From Avena insularis (lineage: Eukaryota; Streptophyta; Magnoliopsida; Poales; Poaceae): 64,000 nt of DNA. The translations under genes were made by a program, and so were the position numbers. Below the pieces are notes generated by a model that was not told where the DNA came from, ran no database searches, and worked only from the letters and a program-made list of their open reading frames with translations. Within the stretch, counting starts at the first letter, position 1. The number at the start of each line of letters is the position of its first letter. Positions 11,692 through 23,204 of this stretch are shown one piece after another. The stretch covers positions 74,324,253-74,388,252 of the forward strand of contig CM042688.1 of assembly GCA_023614405.1 (NCBI GenBank). Direction: 5' to 3'.

Positions 11692-12101
11692 CCACCTAAC
11701 CGTGCCAAGATTCGTGCAAATGCTACGGTGTAACCGCCACGCGTCGTGGAAGGAACAGGAAAGGACCCACGCGATGATTATGTCGCCTCGATCTCCGCGT
11801 ACGCATTAAAATGATGCCTCGGTTCCGCGAACCGTGGACCCACCAACGGTCATGCTGACATGATGTCTCTCAGCTGACGTGACTTGACTGGTGTCAGGTG
11901 GCGTTAGAGACCAAATTCCGGCTTAGTTTGAAATCAAGCTGGAAAATCCGAGTAACCTGTTGATAGGTCCGACTTATTTTTAAGACCCGGATCGTATTTT
12001 TTGTTGTGAAGTTTCAGGAACCCTTGAAGATTCTGCAAGCCAAAGATCAAGCTAGACGATGATAAATCCGACTTTGGATCTTGGAGACTTCCGGGGGCTG
12101 C
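11692..12101. other. Conserved non-coding upstream region of the antisense gene and polypurine tract, element A
   Basis: No coding sequence. The region is well conserved in B and C and contains ACGT-core motifs on both strands (CCACGCGTCGTGG, GCTGACGTG) that could bind bZIP-type factors. The last bases, CCGGGGGCTGC at 12091-12101 directly before the LTR, are the likely plus-strand primer (polypurine tract). Confidence 0.55.
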
Positions 12102-12613
12102 TGTTGGGGATATACTTTCCGGGTATCCTCACAGTTCCTCACTGACCAGGGTGGCCCACTTTGGGTTAGAGCTTTGCTTCACGGGCAGCCTAGTCAGGGA
12201 TAAAAGACGAAGTCCAATCCTTCTACGGGAAGGCCCAGAAGACTTACCGACTTAAACCCATAATGTTACTTGTAGTTTAAGATGTACTCTGTAGCTGACT
12301 CTTAGTCATAGCCGGATAGATCTCTCCTGTAAACCCTAGGCCGGATATCTATATAAGCCTTCCTAGGGAGAGCCTTTAGGGCACACCTCAATAGTCTACA
12401 ATCTCAACTCGCACAGGCAAAACCCTTGTAACCCATATTCTGGCTCTACCGCTACTGGATTGCTAGCAGGAGTAGGGTCCGTCCAAAGCCGGCGGATTCA
12501 AACCTAGGTAAACTTGTGTGCTCATCGTCCCGGAACACCGTACGTCTCACACCCCTCTCTTCCACATGCCTCGAGGACCCCCTCATGGCATACTTGTCAT
12601 CAATCTGACGACA
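12102..12613 (+). repeat. 3' LTR of element A
   Basis: Same start and end as the 5' LTR, with TATATAAG at 12350-12357. It is followed directly by the ATTAG duplication. Confidence 0.95.
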
Positions 12614-13150
12614 ATTAGGAAGAAAGAGATAACTGAAACTGCTACCATGGTGACTAGTTATCCTGCTAATGGGAAGCTATTATCTAAATCGGGAGATCCC
12701 GGAATACCAACTATTTCATGCTCAATAGGCAAAATTGATATTCACAATGCCTTGTGTGATCTAGGTGCTGGAGTTATTGTAATGCCATACTCCCTCTATA
12801 AAAGGTTAGGATTATGGGAGTATTCTCCTACTACTATCACTTTACAGATGGCTGACAAGTCCACTAAACAACCCATTGGTATGATTGAGGATGTTCTAAT
12901 TAGAATAGATGATCATGTTATTCCCACTGACTTTATTATTCTTGAGATGCCAGAAGATGAAAATTATCCATAATACGTGGAAGACCTTTCCTTAGTACTG
13001 CAGGGGCATTAGTTGATTGTGCTGAGGGAAAAATAATGTGCAATGTTTATGATGCTGAAATCATCTGGTAATTTCCAAAAAAGCTAGAAGTAGGAGAAAG
13101 ATATATTCCACCGGCAAAACGAGTTCATGTGGTAAGTGCCTTTGATAAGG
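12614..13150 (+). pseudogene. Athila-lineage aspartic protease (host element)
   Basis: Continues the gag frame from 1-155. The active-site region reads NALCDLGAGVIVMPYSLY; Athila proteases have CDLGAS here. LQMADKSTKQPIGMIEDVL and VIPTDFIILEMPEDE follow, then RGRPFLSTAGALVD, the second protease motif. A stop and a frameshift lie at about 12971, between EDENYP and RGRPFL. The frame then reads to VGERYIPPAKRVHVV with one more stop near 13072. No RT or integrase follows, so the host copy is either a non-autonomous derivative or deleted. Confidence 0.82.
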
Positions 13151-13613
13151 GGCAACCCAAGATAAGAATTCGAGAACAGAGAAGGGGTTGAGTTATTCAA
13201 CCATTCTTAATAAAATGATTAATGGGAGTCAACCCATCGTATCAATAAAATAAACTAAAGAATAAAAAAGTTCATCGCATTCCTACAACTTTTTCACAGA
13301 CATTCTTGCGGAAGCGCGCCCGTGAAGATGCAGCTATCAAAAAGTAGTAGAAATATCGATTGAACAAGTGTAGAATAAGTATAAAAATAAAAGTTTGAGT
13401 TTTATCTACAGAGACTAGCTCCATCATTTAGTACAGACTAAGAAGTAAATCTCTAGTTAAGGAGAAGAAATTAGGTTGTACTAAAATTATACTCTTCATA
13501 TGCTAATGTTGGTCGATGGTTTCTACTGTTATTGTTCTATCAACAACAAGGTATTTCACTAAGTTTCAGGATATGGATATTCTCGAAGAAATAGAAATTT
13601 TTTGATGACTACT
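13151..13613. other. Non-coding, AT-rich stretch of the Athila host
   Basis: Multiple stops in all frames. I see no motif beyond a short continuation of the degenerate protease frame at the left end. Confidence 0.5.
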
Positions 13614-14110
13614 GATGGTTTAATGACCAACTATACGACGGGAATAAAAATTCAGGCCGTATATTTTGGCTGTATAGTTTGGTCGTATAGATATCTCTGC
13701 CATGAACAAATTTTCTTTCGAAAGAACAGAGAATTTAACGACCAACTATACGGTGGGAATCAAAATTCTAGCCGTATAGCTCCGGTCATATAGATATTGA
13801 TGACTTTGTACAATTTCTTCTCAAATGTACTGATGGTTTAACGACCAACTATACGGCGACAATAAAAATTCTGGCCGTATAGATATCGATGCCTTCGTAC
13901 AATTTCTTCTCGAAAGTACTGGCAGTTTAATGACCAACTATACGATGGGAATAAAAATTCTGGCTGTATAGCTCCAGTCGTATAGATATCGATGCCTGTT
14001 TTAGAAAATTTATCTCGAGGATACAGATGGTTTGACGACTAGCTATACGGCGGGAACTACATATCCTGCCCGTATAGTTCCGGCTGTATAGTTCGGTGCG
14101 ACCACAAAAT
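13614..14110. repeat. Tandem array of about five hairpin-forming repeats
   Basis: Units begin with GACCAACTATACGG-like sequence at about 13625, 13740, 13843, 13932 and 14037 (spacing 89-115 bases). Each contains CTATACGG, about 17-20 bases of AAAATTCT-type spacer, and CCGTATAG, which form an inverted repeat. Most units then carry a second CGTATAG and the GATATCGATGCC tail. The array lies between the protease and the ATHILA-type ORF of the host element. Function unknown. Confidence 0.8.
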
Positions 14111-14207
14111 CGCGCCGGGGCCGCTAGGTTTCTTCTCCCTCGTCACTTTTTTCTATCATATTCTCTCTCCAAACCTCTCAAAACCCACCTAGAACTCTTG
14201 ATTCTTC

Positions 14208-14641
14208 GTGGATTTTGTTCGTTTGAGTGGGGGAATCAACATATCATGCATCAAGATGAACAAAATCGGTAATATTTTTTGCAAGAGCAAGCGCCAATGT
14301 GGCGAGAGCTCAGGGCAAAGGACCGAGCTCAAACCCAAGTTGGCCATAGTTTCATCAAGGAGGGTGATGCCCACACGTTGGGCCGACCATTGCTTTCTCA
14401 CCGCGGTGGGGTTGAAGGCGGACTTCAACCTCATGTGTAACAAGGCCAGGCTAATAGTACTCGGCTACGCAAACCACAACACCTACGTCGAGCTTACCTA
14501 TGAGTTCCTTGCCTCCTACGACAACCACAGGGAGAAAGGTAATGCGTGCACGGTAAGCTTCACCATGAACAGGCGGCACTATGAAATAACTTTTAAACAA
14601 TTTGGTGATGCTTTCGGCTTCCCTCACATTAGGGAGTCAAC
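14208..14641 (+). pseudogene. ATHILA-type ORF (Athila host), N-terminal part
   Basis: An open frame reads MNKIGNIFCK (second in-frame Met), then RRVMPTRWADHCFLTAVGL, YVELTYEFLASYD and RRHYEITFKQFGDAFGFP. The pattern of an 'EFL.S' helix followed by 'F...FG.AFGFP' matches the ATHILA/putative plant transposon protein families of Athila-lineage elements. The gene is cut by the tandem Tat array after HIREST. A full-length protein would be several hundred residues longer. A possible C-terminal remnant of such an ORF is at 62944-63120, but I cannot show that it is the same copy. Confidence 0.72.
14637..14641. repeat. Target site duplication of the tandem B-C array (TCAAC)
   Basis: TCAAC precedes the first LTR (with six extra bases, TGTTAC, before the canonical TGTTGGGG) and is repeated at 54316-54320 directly after the last LTR. 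A five-base match at both outer edges is unlikely by chance but is not proof. Confidence 0.65.
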
Positions 14642-14647
14642 TGTTAC

Positions 14648-15162
14648 TGTTGGGGATATACTTTCCGGGTATCCTCACTATGCCTCACTGACCAGGGTGG
14701 CCCACTTCGGGTTAGAGCTTTTCTTCACGGGCGGCCTAGTCAGGGAGAAGAGACGGAGTCCAGTCCGGCTACGGGAAGGCCCAGATGACTTACCGACATA
14801 GACCCATAGTGTTACTTGTAGTTCAATATGTACTCTATAACCAACTCTTAGTCGTAGCCGGCTAGGTCTCTCCTGTAAACCCTAGGCCGGATATCTATAT
14901 AAGCCGGCCTAGGGAGAGCCTTTAGGGCACCCTCACAATAGTCTACAATCTCAACTCACACAGACGAAACGCTTGTAACCCATATTCCAGCTCAACCATA
15001 TTACTGGAGTGCTAGCCGGAGTAGGATCTGTCCAAAGCCGGCGGATTCAAACCTGGGTAAACTTGTGTGCTCACCGTCCCGGAATACCATACGTCTCACA
15101 CCCCTCTCTTCCACATGCCACGAGGACCCCCTCATGGCGTACTTGTCATCAATCCGACGACA
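14648..15162 (+). repeat. 5' LTR of element B
   Basis: TGTTGGGGATATAC start, GACGACA end, TATATAAG at 14896-14903, U5 ATG at 15134-15136. It contains a GC-rich variant (AAGCCGGCC) after the TATA box. Confidence 0.93.
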
Positions 15163-18100
15163 GTTGGCACCCACCGTGGGGCAAGTGAGCTTCGAATCTG
15201 TGTTCCAGGCGGAATCTGCAAGAATTGGAATCAGCGAGACCATCACTGTCGGTCGCATCCTCTATGCCAGCGACGTCCCTCTCATCGTTCTCGACAAGAC
15301 TTGGATTCCGGCTAGGGAGGCTGTGACTGCCTACACCATCATGTCTTTCGGCGAGATCGATGTGTACATCGGCTTTGCTGAACCTGCCCAAGCTGAGGCG
15401 AGAGGCAGACAAAGTTTCTGGCTCCCCTCTGTCCGCGGAGGCGGCGGAGTTCCTGATCCTAGAAAACCCTAATCCCACCCAGCCCGCACCTGTTGCGAAG
15501 ATAGTGGAGAAAGCTGAGCCTAAAGCGGATCTCGCGGCACAAGTTGAATCTGGAGTGGATCTCCCTAGAGAGGCCGAATCCCAGATTGACCCACCCACCG
15601 AGGTCGAAATCCAAGAGGAACAAGTCAACAATGCTGGTTCTGGCTCTTATAACACCGGAACAAATCAACCCTTCCCGAGGCATACGTTGAGGCGCATGAT
15701 GATGAAAGATGCAAGCGTGGATGAGGTTCTTGAAACCATCAGAATTTTTGAGGAAGCCCACGAGGAAAGCCACAACTACCTCAGGACGCACACATCGCAC
15801 TTTGTGGATATGTTGGATCCGGATCCATCTCTGCCAACGCTGGAGACAACAGGGACTCGGTGTTGGAGGCGATCGGAACAAACACTGACTTACCGGCATA
15901 TTTGGATGACTCCATAACGTCGGCAGATTTCCGAAAGTTCTCCGTGGAATATGAAGAGGATTTCAACTCCAAAGCTGCAGAAGAAGGAGAAGCCATGGAC
16001 GAAGGATCCGGAGAAAACTCTCCCAAAGCGTAGGATGACATGGATCTTGGAGATAATCCCGATATCCAGATGTCCGAAAGTACCGATCAGAGCTTGACTC
16101 CGGGAAACGGACCCAAAGCCGTCTTTTCTACAGGCGCTGCCAAGAAGGCAAAGAAGAAGAACAAGAGGAACAAGACCCTGGCAAAAGATCCTCTAGTGGA
16201 GGAAGTGGTTGCCGAGGATTACGAAGAAGACTCGGATGGATCTTTAATCCCAGACGAGCCCAAAGAAGCTTCGATGGATGGACACGTGGTCACTGCCGGT
16301 TCCCATAAGCTCATCGATGTTGCATTGACCACACCTATCCCTACAACGGCAGAACTTACTGCTGTGTAATTGGAAGAAAGGGCTCAGGGCCTAGAAGCGC
16401 ATCGCCAAGTACTCCTAGATGAAGCCAAAAAAATCGAGGAAGAGAAGAAGCGAATGGCTACTATGGAGAAGCTCATCTCTCTGCAGCATCAAAAGACCCA
16501 GAAAGGCCACGTATGGGCTGACAAATGTCCGGAAGTCTGCAAGGTTCTCTTTGAGGGAGACCCGAGGATGCCTCGATTCGATAGCAGTGGAGATCTGGTG
16601 TACCCAACGCCAGTACAGAACACCGCTACGGCTCGAGATATCCTAGCAAATAACCTAGGCCCGAAGGATGTTCGTTTAGGCATAAAGCTACTTACTAAGG
16701 GTCTAGAGAAACAGAAGGTCGCGAAATTCGGAAGTGGAAAACTAGTCTCTCAATCTGACCAATGTCGCATGGATCCGGCCTGGGATGATATCAGGCCCCA
16801 ACGGAGGCTGGAACAGCATCACCGTTCCGACCGTCGGGAAGATAGCTACTCAAGAACTGGATCTTCAGGCCAACGACACAGAATCGCACGTGACTAGAGC
16901 AATGTTGCCCTAGCCGTAGAGAGAGACGCAGTTGCAGCACTGTATCCAAGACATGCTCCTCGGTGAGAGTCAAATAATCATAGAGAAGAAGACAAAGACA
17001 AACGTCGGGAGGAGGACCATCAAAAGATGCCACCTCCTAGACATACAAACCGTCTGGCTGGACCTCCCCAAGCTGCAGGGAACAACGAACGAAGAAATGA
17101 CGGACACCGTGCCAAGTCAAGCCGGCAGGGGGCTCATCATAATGAAGACCCTCCCTGGATCCGGAATAATGACGCTCAGGATGGAGGCAGGCAATCAGCC
17201 GGAAACAATCCACCTGATCCACCCTCTCCACCAAGTAGCCACCACAACGGCTCTCAAGGAGGGAGCCGTGCCGGAGGAGGTGATGGTAGAAGTAGAAGTC
17301 CGGCTCCAAGGCACCGCAGCCACATCCGTCAATCAGGACGGCGATCTCTATCACCAAGTGACGCGAGACATCGGATCAACTCTAACATAGAGGCGCGACG
17401 CTACGAGAACGACAAAATCTATGTGGGTCCAAAATGCTTTGGACCACGCATCAGAGCAACAAGATTCCCGGAAGGTGTAGCTCGGCCAGATACGTGGCTC
17501 CAGGATTTTTTCCAGGCTTGCTGCATCACCAAAGGCGGAAATAGCTTGGTCTCAACCCGATATCTCCCACTTATGCTGCGGAAGACGACACGATCCTGGT
17601 TCAATGAACTTCCGGAAAACACAATCCACAACTGGTATGACATGCAAATCGCGTTCTTTCGGAATTTTGAAGGCACATATCGGAGGCCCTGTACGGTAGG
17701 AGACCTGCAGCGTTGCACCTAGAAGCCCAGAGAAACTTGCCGAGATTACCTCGGATGATGGATCGACACTAAGAACTCCTACGAGGGAGTAAACGACCAA
17801 ACTACAATTGAAGCTTTCATTGCAGGACTCCCAATTGGTTTACTACGTCATCGCTTGAAGTGTGACAAAGTCACTGATTTGGGAGAGATGATAGAAACAG
17901 CGAGCAAGTATGTAGATGCGGACGACAACACAGAAGGATTACTGAATGTCCTAGCTGTGCCACAGTCGGCAAAACATCGTCCAAGGTAGAGGAGGGCGCG
18001 GCAGTGGAGGACGAGGAGGGCGCGGCGGTGGCCGTGGATGCGGTCGTGGGACATCAAGGGTCCAAGGTAGAGGAGACCGGCAACCTGGCAAAACCTACTC

Positions 18101-18420
18101 GTAGGCCGACATTGCCAATAACCAGTGCGTGCATCACTTAGATCCCAACGGGGGCTCATCCCACACAAACACCAAGTGTCGTTTCAATGACGACATCAAA
18201 AAGGATGATACCGCTGGCTACAGGGCTAAGTGGGAGAAGGGAAAAAGAATCCCAAAAAAGAGAAAGAGACCAAGGAAGATTCTGACATGGAGGAAGCTGA
18301 CACTTGAAATCCCAAGTCAGATGGAAAGAAGAACTTCCCAACAAAGAAGGACACTTACGTCACTTTCCTTGGGTCCCAACCAGCTAAGGTCAAGAAAGCA
18401 GTACTACACGAACTCAACAT
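15134..18420 (+). pseudogene. gag of element B (degenerate)
   Basis: The frame is open from the U5 ATG across the PBS to about 15470 and contains the conserved MSFGEIDVYIGF. It then shifts where CCAAGCTGAGGCGAGAGG replaces the sequence of A and C. The lysine-rich patch (KKAKKKNKRNK) and the gag core (WLQDFFQACCITKGG, WFNELPENTIHNWYDM) are recognisable. The core lacks the SRHIQAYD segment before DTWLQ. Stops lie near 16033, 16368, 16896 and 17720. About 110 bases are missing near 17965, where the Gly/Arg-rich stretch has a small internal GAGGAGGGCGCGG repeat. Confidence 0.82.
15165..15182 (+). other. Primer-binding site, element B
   Basis: TGGCACCCACCGTGGGGC, one base different from the consensus, starting two bases after the LTR. 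Confidence 0.82.
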
Positions 18421-19147
18421 GACTGTTCCGACTGTCCCACAATACCTGGATTGGTCGGAAGTGGCAATCACCTTTGACCGCGCTGATCATCCGCCTAAGT
18501 TGCACATGCGAGGAAAATACGCCTTAATCATCAATCCACTTATTGACGGTTATGGTTTCTCCAAGACCCTCTTGGACGGCGGCAGCAGTATCAATATTAT
18601 GTATGTCGAAACGGTACGCCAGATGCGGATCTCAGAGACACAGCTGAATCAAAGCTCTGTGATCTTTCACGGAGTTGTCCGAGGAAGACAAGCAAATTCC
18701 CTTTGAGAGATCACTTTGGATGTCAACTTTGGCACTCCAAAGAATTATCGGATGGAGGCACTTTCCTTCGAAGTGGTCCCGTTCAAGAGCGTCTGCCACA
18801 CTATATTCAGACGGCCGGCTTACTGGGCTTTTATGGCTCGTCCATCTTACATTTACAATATGATGAAAATTCTAGGTCCCAACGGCGTGATCACCATCAG
18901 GGGAGAACTGAAGAACGCGCGAGAGTGCGAGGAAGGAAATGCCGCCTTTGCTGAAGCCGTGCTGCTCGCCAAGGAGTATCAGGAGATCAAGAAGACCATC
19001 GACCCATCCGAGATGCCCGCGACAAACAAGGAGGTGACAAAGCCGACTCTGGAGTTCAAGGCATCGCAAGAGACGAAGACGACACCGTTGAAGGATGATG
19101 ACCCCTCCAAGGTGACCCAGATAGGTGTAGGTTTAGACCGCGCATAG
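18419..19147 (+). pseudogene. Aspartic protease of element B
   Basis: Reads VPQYLDWSEVAITFDRADHPPKL, then the active-site region LLDGGSSINIMY and, after a stop near 18704-18706, TIFRRPAYWAFMA. The Gly of the second motif (FGRP) is Arg here, which would probably impair folding. The frame ends at the TAG shared by all copies (19145-19147) and continues open into RT. Confidence 0.85.
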
Positions 19148-20558
19148 GAAAGCACGCTCGTCAAGTTCCTCAAAGCAAATCAAGATATCTTCGCATGGGA
19201 GCCATTTGACATGACCGGCGTACCTAGGAAACTTGCCGAGCACTCTCTAAATGTACACCCAAACGCTAAACCCGTCAAACGGTCCTTATGATGTTTCGGC
19301 AATGAAAAGTGAAAAGCAATAGCTAAGGAACTAGCCCGACTCGAGTTAGCTAGATTCATAGAAGAGGTCATCCACACTGAGTGGTCGGCCAATCCTATAA
19401 TTGTCCCTAAAAGGACACCACTGATTTAAGGATGTCTGTTGATTATACCGCCTTGAACAAGGCTTGTCCCAAAGATCCGTTCGCTCTCCTAGGATTGATC
19501 AAGTTATCGATTCTACGGCAGGCTCGGAACTCCTATGTTTTCTTGATGCATATTCTAGTTATCACCAAATTCAGATGAAGGAATCAGACAAAGTCAAAAC
19601 TTCATTCATAGCCCCCTTTGGAACCTTCTGTTTCGTTACGATGCCCTTTGGGCTCAAAAACGCAGGAGCTACCTACTAGCGCACTATGCAGCGTTGCCTC
19701 CGTGACCAAATCGGACGCAACGTACATGCATATGTGGATGACATTGCGGTGATGTCCAAAAAGAAGGAAACTCTAATATCCGACTTGCAGGAAACATTCG
19801 CCAATCTACGCAAATACAATATAATGCTTAATCCGAAGAAGTGCTTCTTTGGAATACCAGCCGGAAAATTGTTAGGTTTCATCGTGTCACAAAGAGGCAT
19901 AGAGGTGAACCGTGACAAGATCAAGTCTATACTCAATATTTCTAGGCCTACTCGCCTAAAGGACGTTCAAAGACTAACTAGTTGCATTGCTGCAGTCAGT
20001 CGATTTGTGAGCCAGCTCGGTGAAAGAGCCGCCCTACTTTACAAGCTCCTGAAAAAGACAAAAAAATTCATTTGGACTGATGAAGCTGAAGCTGCACTGC
20101 AAGACCTGAAAACAGTACTCTCGTCTGCTCCTATCCCCGTAGCACCAGAACCTCAGGAACCGATGTTGCTCTATATCTCTACGACAAATAGAGTCGTCAG
20201 TGTCGTCATGGTGGTGGAGAGACCAGAGGAAAAACAGGAACACCCGGTGCAGCGTCCGACTTACTACCTCAGCGAAGTCCTAACTGAATCTAAGTAGCGA
20301 TATCCGCACTATCAGAAGCTAGCTTACGGTGCATTCTTTGCATCCCGGAAGTTACGGCATTATTTTCAGGAACATCCAATTATCATGGTAAGCATAGCTC
20401 CCATGAGAGACATCATCAACAACAGTGATGCTATAGGACGTGTCGCAAAATGGGGCATAGAGCTTTCAGCTTTTGACATTGAGTATAAACCTCGTACAAC
20501 AATAAAGTCCCAAATCATCACTGACTTTGTCGCTAATTAGACAGAGACAACGGATAAT
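19148..20558 (+). pseudogene. Reverse transcriptase and first RNase H, element B
   Basis: The RT is broken by a TGA near 19290, a missing base in the VPKKDTT region near 19410, another indel near 19485 and a TAG near 19677. YVDD is preserved near 19730-19745. An open stretch then runs through KKCFFGIPAGKLLGF and the RNase H (MLLYISTTNRVVSVVMV) to a CAG-to-TAG stop at 20296-20298. A further TAG near 20538 replaces Trp. Confidence 0.88.
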
Positions 20559-21440
20559 ATGACCCTCCTAGAGTCGGAATACTGGACCTTGCATTTTGAC
20601 GGGTCTAAGGCGCTCGGGGGATCGGGGGCCGGAGTGGTGCTCAAGTCACCCCAAGGTGATAAACTTTTCTATTTATTGCAGATTCATTTTATAGCAACAA
20701 ATAACATTGCCGAGTATGAAGCGCTGCTACATGGAATCCGGATTGCTAAGGATATAGACATCCGACGATAAATGTGTTATGGAGATTCGGATCTTGTTGC
20801 CTAACAAGTGTCGAATATCTGTAATGCAAATAAACACATGGCAGCATATAGAGCTACCGTGGATGAATTATTGAAATCATTCGAAGGGTTTGAGGTTCAA
20901 CACATCCTTCGAACAGAAAACGAGGAAGAATATGCATTATCTCGAATAGGCTCTGCACGGAAAAAGGTCTCGGATGGTGCTTTTTTTAGAACACCTCAAA
21001 GTTCCTTCAATAAAAGGAGTTGATGAGAAATATCCGACCAAATCCGACTCACCCTTAATAGCAGTCCTGGCTGTGATTCCCAGCTAGACTCAACCCTACC
21101 TCGATTACTTGGTAGACGGAAAATTACCCGAAGATGAGATTCTGAGTCGGCAGATCGTCCGACGAGCAAAAACCTATACTATTATAAGTGGTGAGCTCTA
21201 TAAGCAGAGTGTGTTTGGGGTCTTTCAGCGTTGTGTATCTCCGGAAGAAGGAGTGGAAATCCTAAGAGAAATCCATGAAGGCGAATGCGGTCATCACGCT
21301 GCAGCCAAATCCTTAGTGGCAAAAGCTTTTAGACACGGTTTTTTCTCGCTGACCGCTAAGGCGGATGCCAAACAGCTGGCCAAGAAATGCAAGGGCTGCC
21401 AAAAGTACGCCAAACAAGCTCATGTTTCGGCTGATTAGCT
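20559..21440 (+). pseudogene. Second RNase H and H2C2 zinc finger, element B
   Basis: WTLHFDGSKALGGSGAGVV and NNIAEYEALLHGIR are intact. A TAA at 20769-20771 and another stop near 20803 fall around the YGDSDLV motif. The frame shifts near 20985 in a run of T. The zinc finger GHHAAAKS...CKGCQKYAKQ is preserved, followed by a CAG-to-TAG stop near 21435. Confidence 0.85.
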
Positions 21441-21598
21441 AAGGACAATACATATAACATGGCCCTTCATGGTCTGGGGACTTGATATGGTAGGACCCTT
21501 TAAACAAGCTCCAAGTGGATTTGCTCACCTCTTAGTGATGGTGGATAAATTCACGAAATGGATTGAGGCTAAACCTACCACAAGTTGTGATGGAGCAA
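21441..21598 (+). pseudogene. Integrase of element B, 5' part (interrupted by element D)
   Basis: Contains the first catalytic Asp in GLDMVGPF and VMVDKFTKWIEAKP. The frame is cut by element D in the codon run for SCDGA-T; the remainder resumes at 28418. Confidence 0.9.
21594..21598. repeat. Target site duplication of element D (AGCAA)
   Basis: AGCAA at 21594-21598 and 28413-28417. In elements A and C the uninterrupted sequence is GGAGCAACAGCC, which confirms the insertion point. Confidence 0.95.
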
Positions 21599-23204
21599 TG
21601 ATGGCTCAATGCACGGCGCCCAAAAAAATGCTTGATGGCGGTGTTGATGTAGAGCTCGTTGGGAACCCCAATAGGAAGGTATGATGAGCACTGACAAGTT
21701 TCCTCGATTATGAAACCAAGGTTTAATCGAACCAAGAGAGCAAGGAAACACCTCAAAGGTGTTACTAGCTGAGCTTTGGCGAGGCGCACTAGGTGCTAGT
21801 AGCAACGTGGAGACACCACAACACAACCACGTAACTTTGTCCCCAACTTGCGATGAGGTTGTCAATCTCACCGTGTTTTATGGAAAACAAAGGATTAAAC
21901 GTGTCGAATGGAAAGAAGTAAAAGTTTGCGAGAAAGTAAACACAAAGCAAGAAAGTTGTAGATTGCATGTAAAGTAAAAGGACCGGATCCATAGTTCACT
22001 AGAGGTGGCTCTCCTTAGATAGATAACATCTTTGGGTAAACAAATTACAGCGGGGGCAATTGACAAACACCGAGAAAGCAATACATGCATATACTAATCA
22101 TCTTGACTCCTTTGAGACTTGATTGGGCATTACAACATAATACATAGACCGCCATCCAACTGCATCTATGACTAATAATCCACCTTTAGGTTATCATCGA
22201 ACCCCTCCGGTATTAAGTTGCAAGCAAAGATTATTGCTTCTGAACTGCATGTAAAGTAAACAATACGATTGTTCTATGAATAAAGGATTGTTTTCTCCCT
22301 AGTAGCAACAGCACATCTAGTACCTTAGAGATTTACATCACTTCCCAGTTACGGAGGCATGAACCCACTATCGAGCATAAATACTAACTCTTGGAGTTGC
22401 TAGCATCTACTTGGCCAAGATATCTACTAACAACGGAAAGCATGCAAGATCTCAAATAACAAAGACATGATAGAATCAGTAATCAATCTGAAATAGCATA
22501 TAAATATCCATCAGATCCCTGCAAACAAAACATGTATGAATTACAAATAGATGATCTTGATCATGAATGGAGCTCACAAGATCTAAACATGAAAGCACAA
22601 AGGAGGAGAAACCAGCCATCTAGTTACTACATGGATCCGTAGTCCAAGGATGAACTACTCACGCATGACACCGAAGGCTTGCATGGTGATGAAGAAGGCC
22701 TCCAGGGTGAATTCCCCTCTCCGGCAGGGTGCCGGGAAGAGCTTCAGATCCCTCCCGATCTAGGGAAAGAGATGACGGTGGCTACAGACTCTTTCATGGA
22801 TTTTTGATCGGGCACTTAGGGTTTTCGTCCCGAGGGCAATATATAGGTGGAAGGAGAGGTCCAGGGGGTGCCGGGAGCCACCACACCACCCCCTGGTGCG
22901 GGCTAGGCCTGGCCGCGCGGCCAGGTGGTGTGGCTGGCCCCTGGCCCCTCTCCGTCTCGTGATCAGCACTTGATCCTTCCAGAAAAATAGGCACTTTGGC
23001 TTTTGTCCCGTCAATTCGAGAATATTCATTTTCGACTTTCCTGGAACCAAAAACAACGAAAAGCAGGGTGGCACTATGGCTCTTGTTAATAGGTTAGTCC
23101 AAGAAATCATATGAAAAGTACTCCAAAGTTGGAACAAAACACAAGAAAGTAGATAAAACCAAGCATGGAACATCAAAAATTATAGATACATTTGCAATGT
23201 ATCA
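21599..23204 (-). repeat. 3' LTR of element D
   Basis: On the minus strand it starts TGATACATTGCAAATGTATC and ends AGCCATCA. A TATATA box lies near 22840-22850 on that strand. It retains about 420 bases (around 22090-22510) that the other LTR lacks. Open frames here are chance. Confidence 0.9.

Larger units (their letters stand above)
156..12613 (+). mobile_element. Tat-lineage Gypsy LTR retrotransposon, element A, full length
   Basis: Two LTRs of about 513 bases with TG...CA ends flank a PBS, gag, protease, reverse transcriptase, RNase H, a second RNase H, integrase and a minus-strand gene. The order protease-RT-RNaseH-integrase defines the Gypsy superfamily. The extra RNase H after the usual one, and an additional antisense gene before the 3' LTR, are marks of the Tat lineage (as in maize Grande). 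At 12.5 kb it is large, as usual for that lineage. All genes carry stops or frameshifts, so this copy is not autonomous. By eye the two LTRs differ at roughly one base in fifteen over the first 200 bases, so it is not a recent insertion. I cannot give a family name. Confidence 0.93.

Noticed and set aside
13614..14110. CRISPR-like array
   Set aside because: Repeats and spacers are both imperfect and similar to each other, units are about 100 bases and the context is a plant retrotransposon. It is a tandem hairpin repeat.
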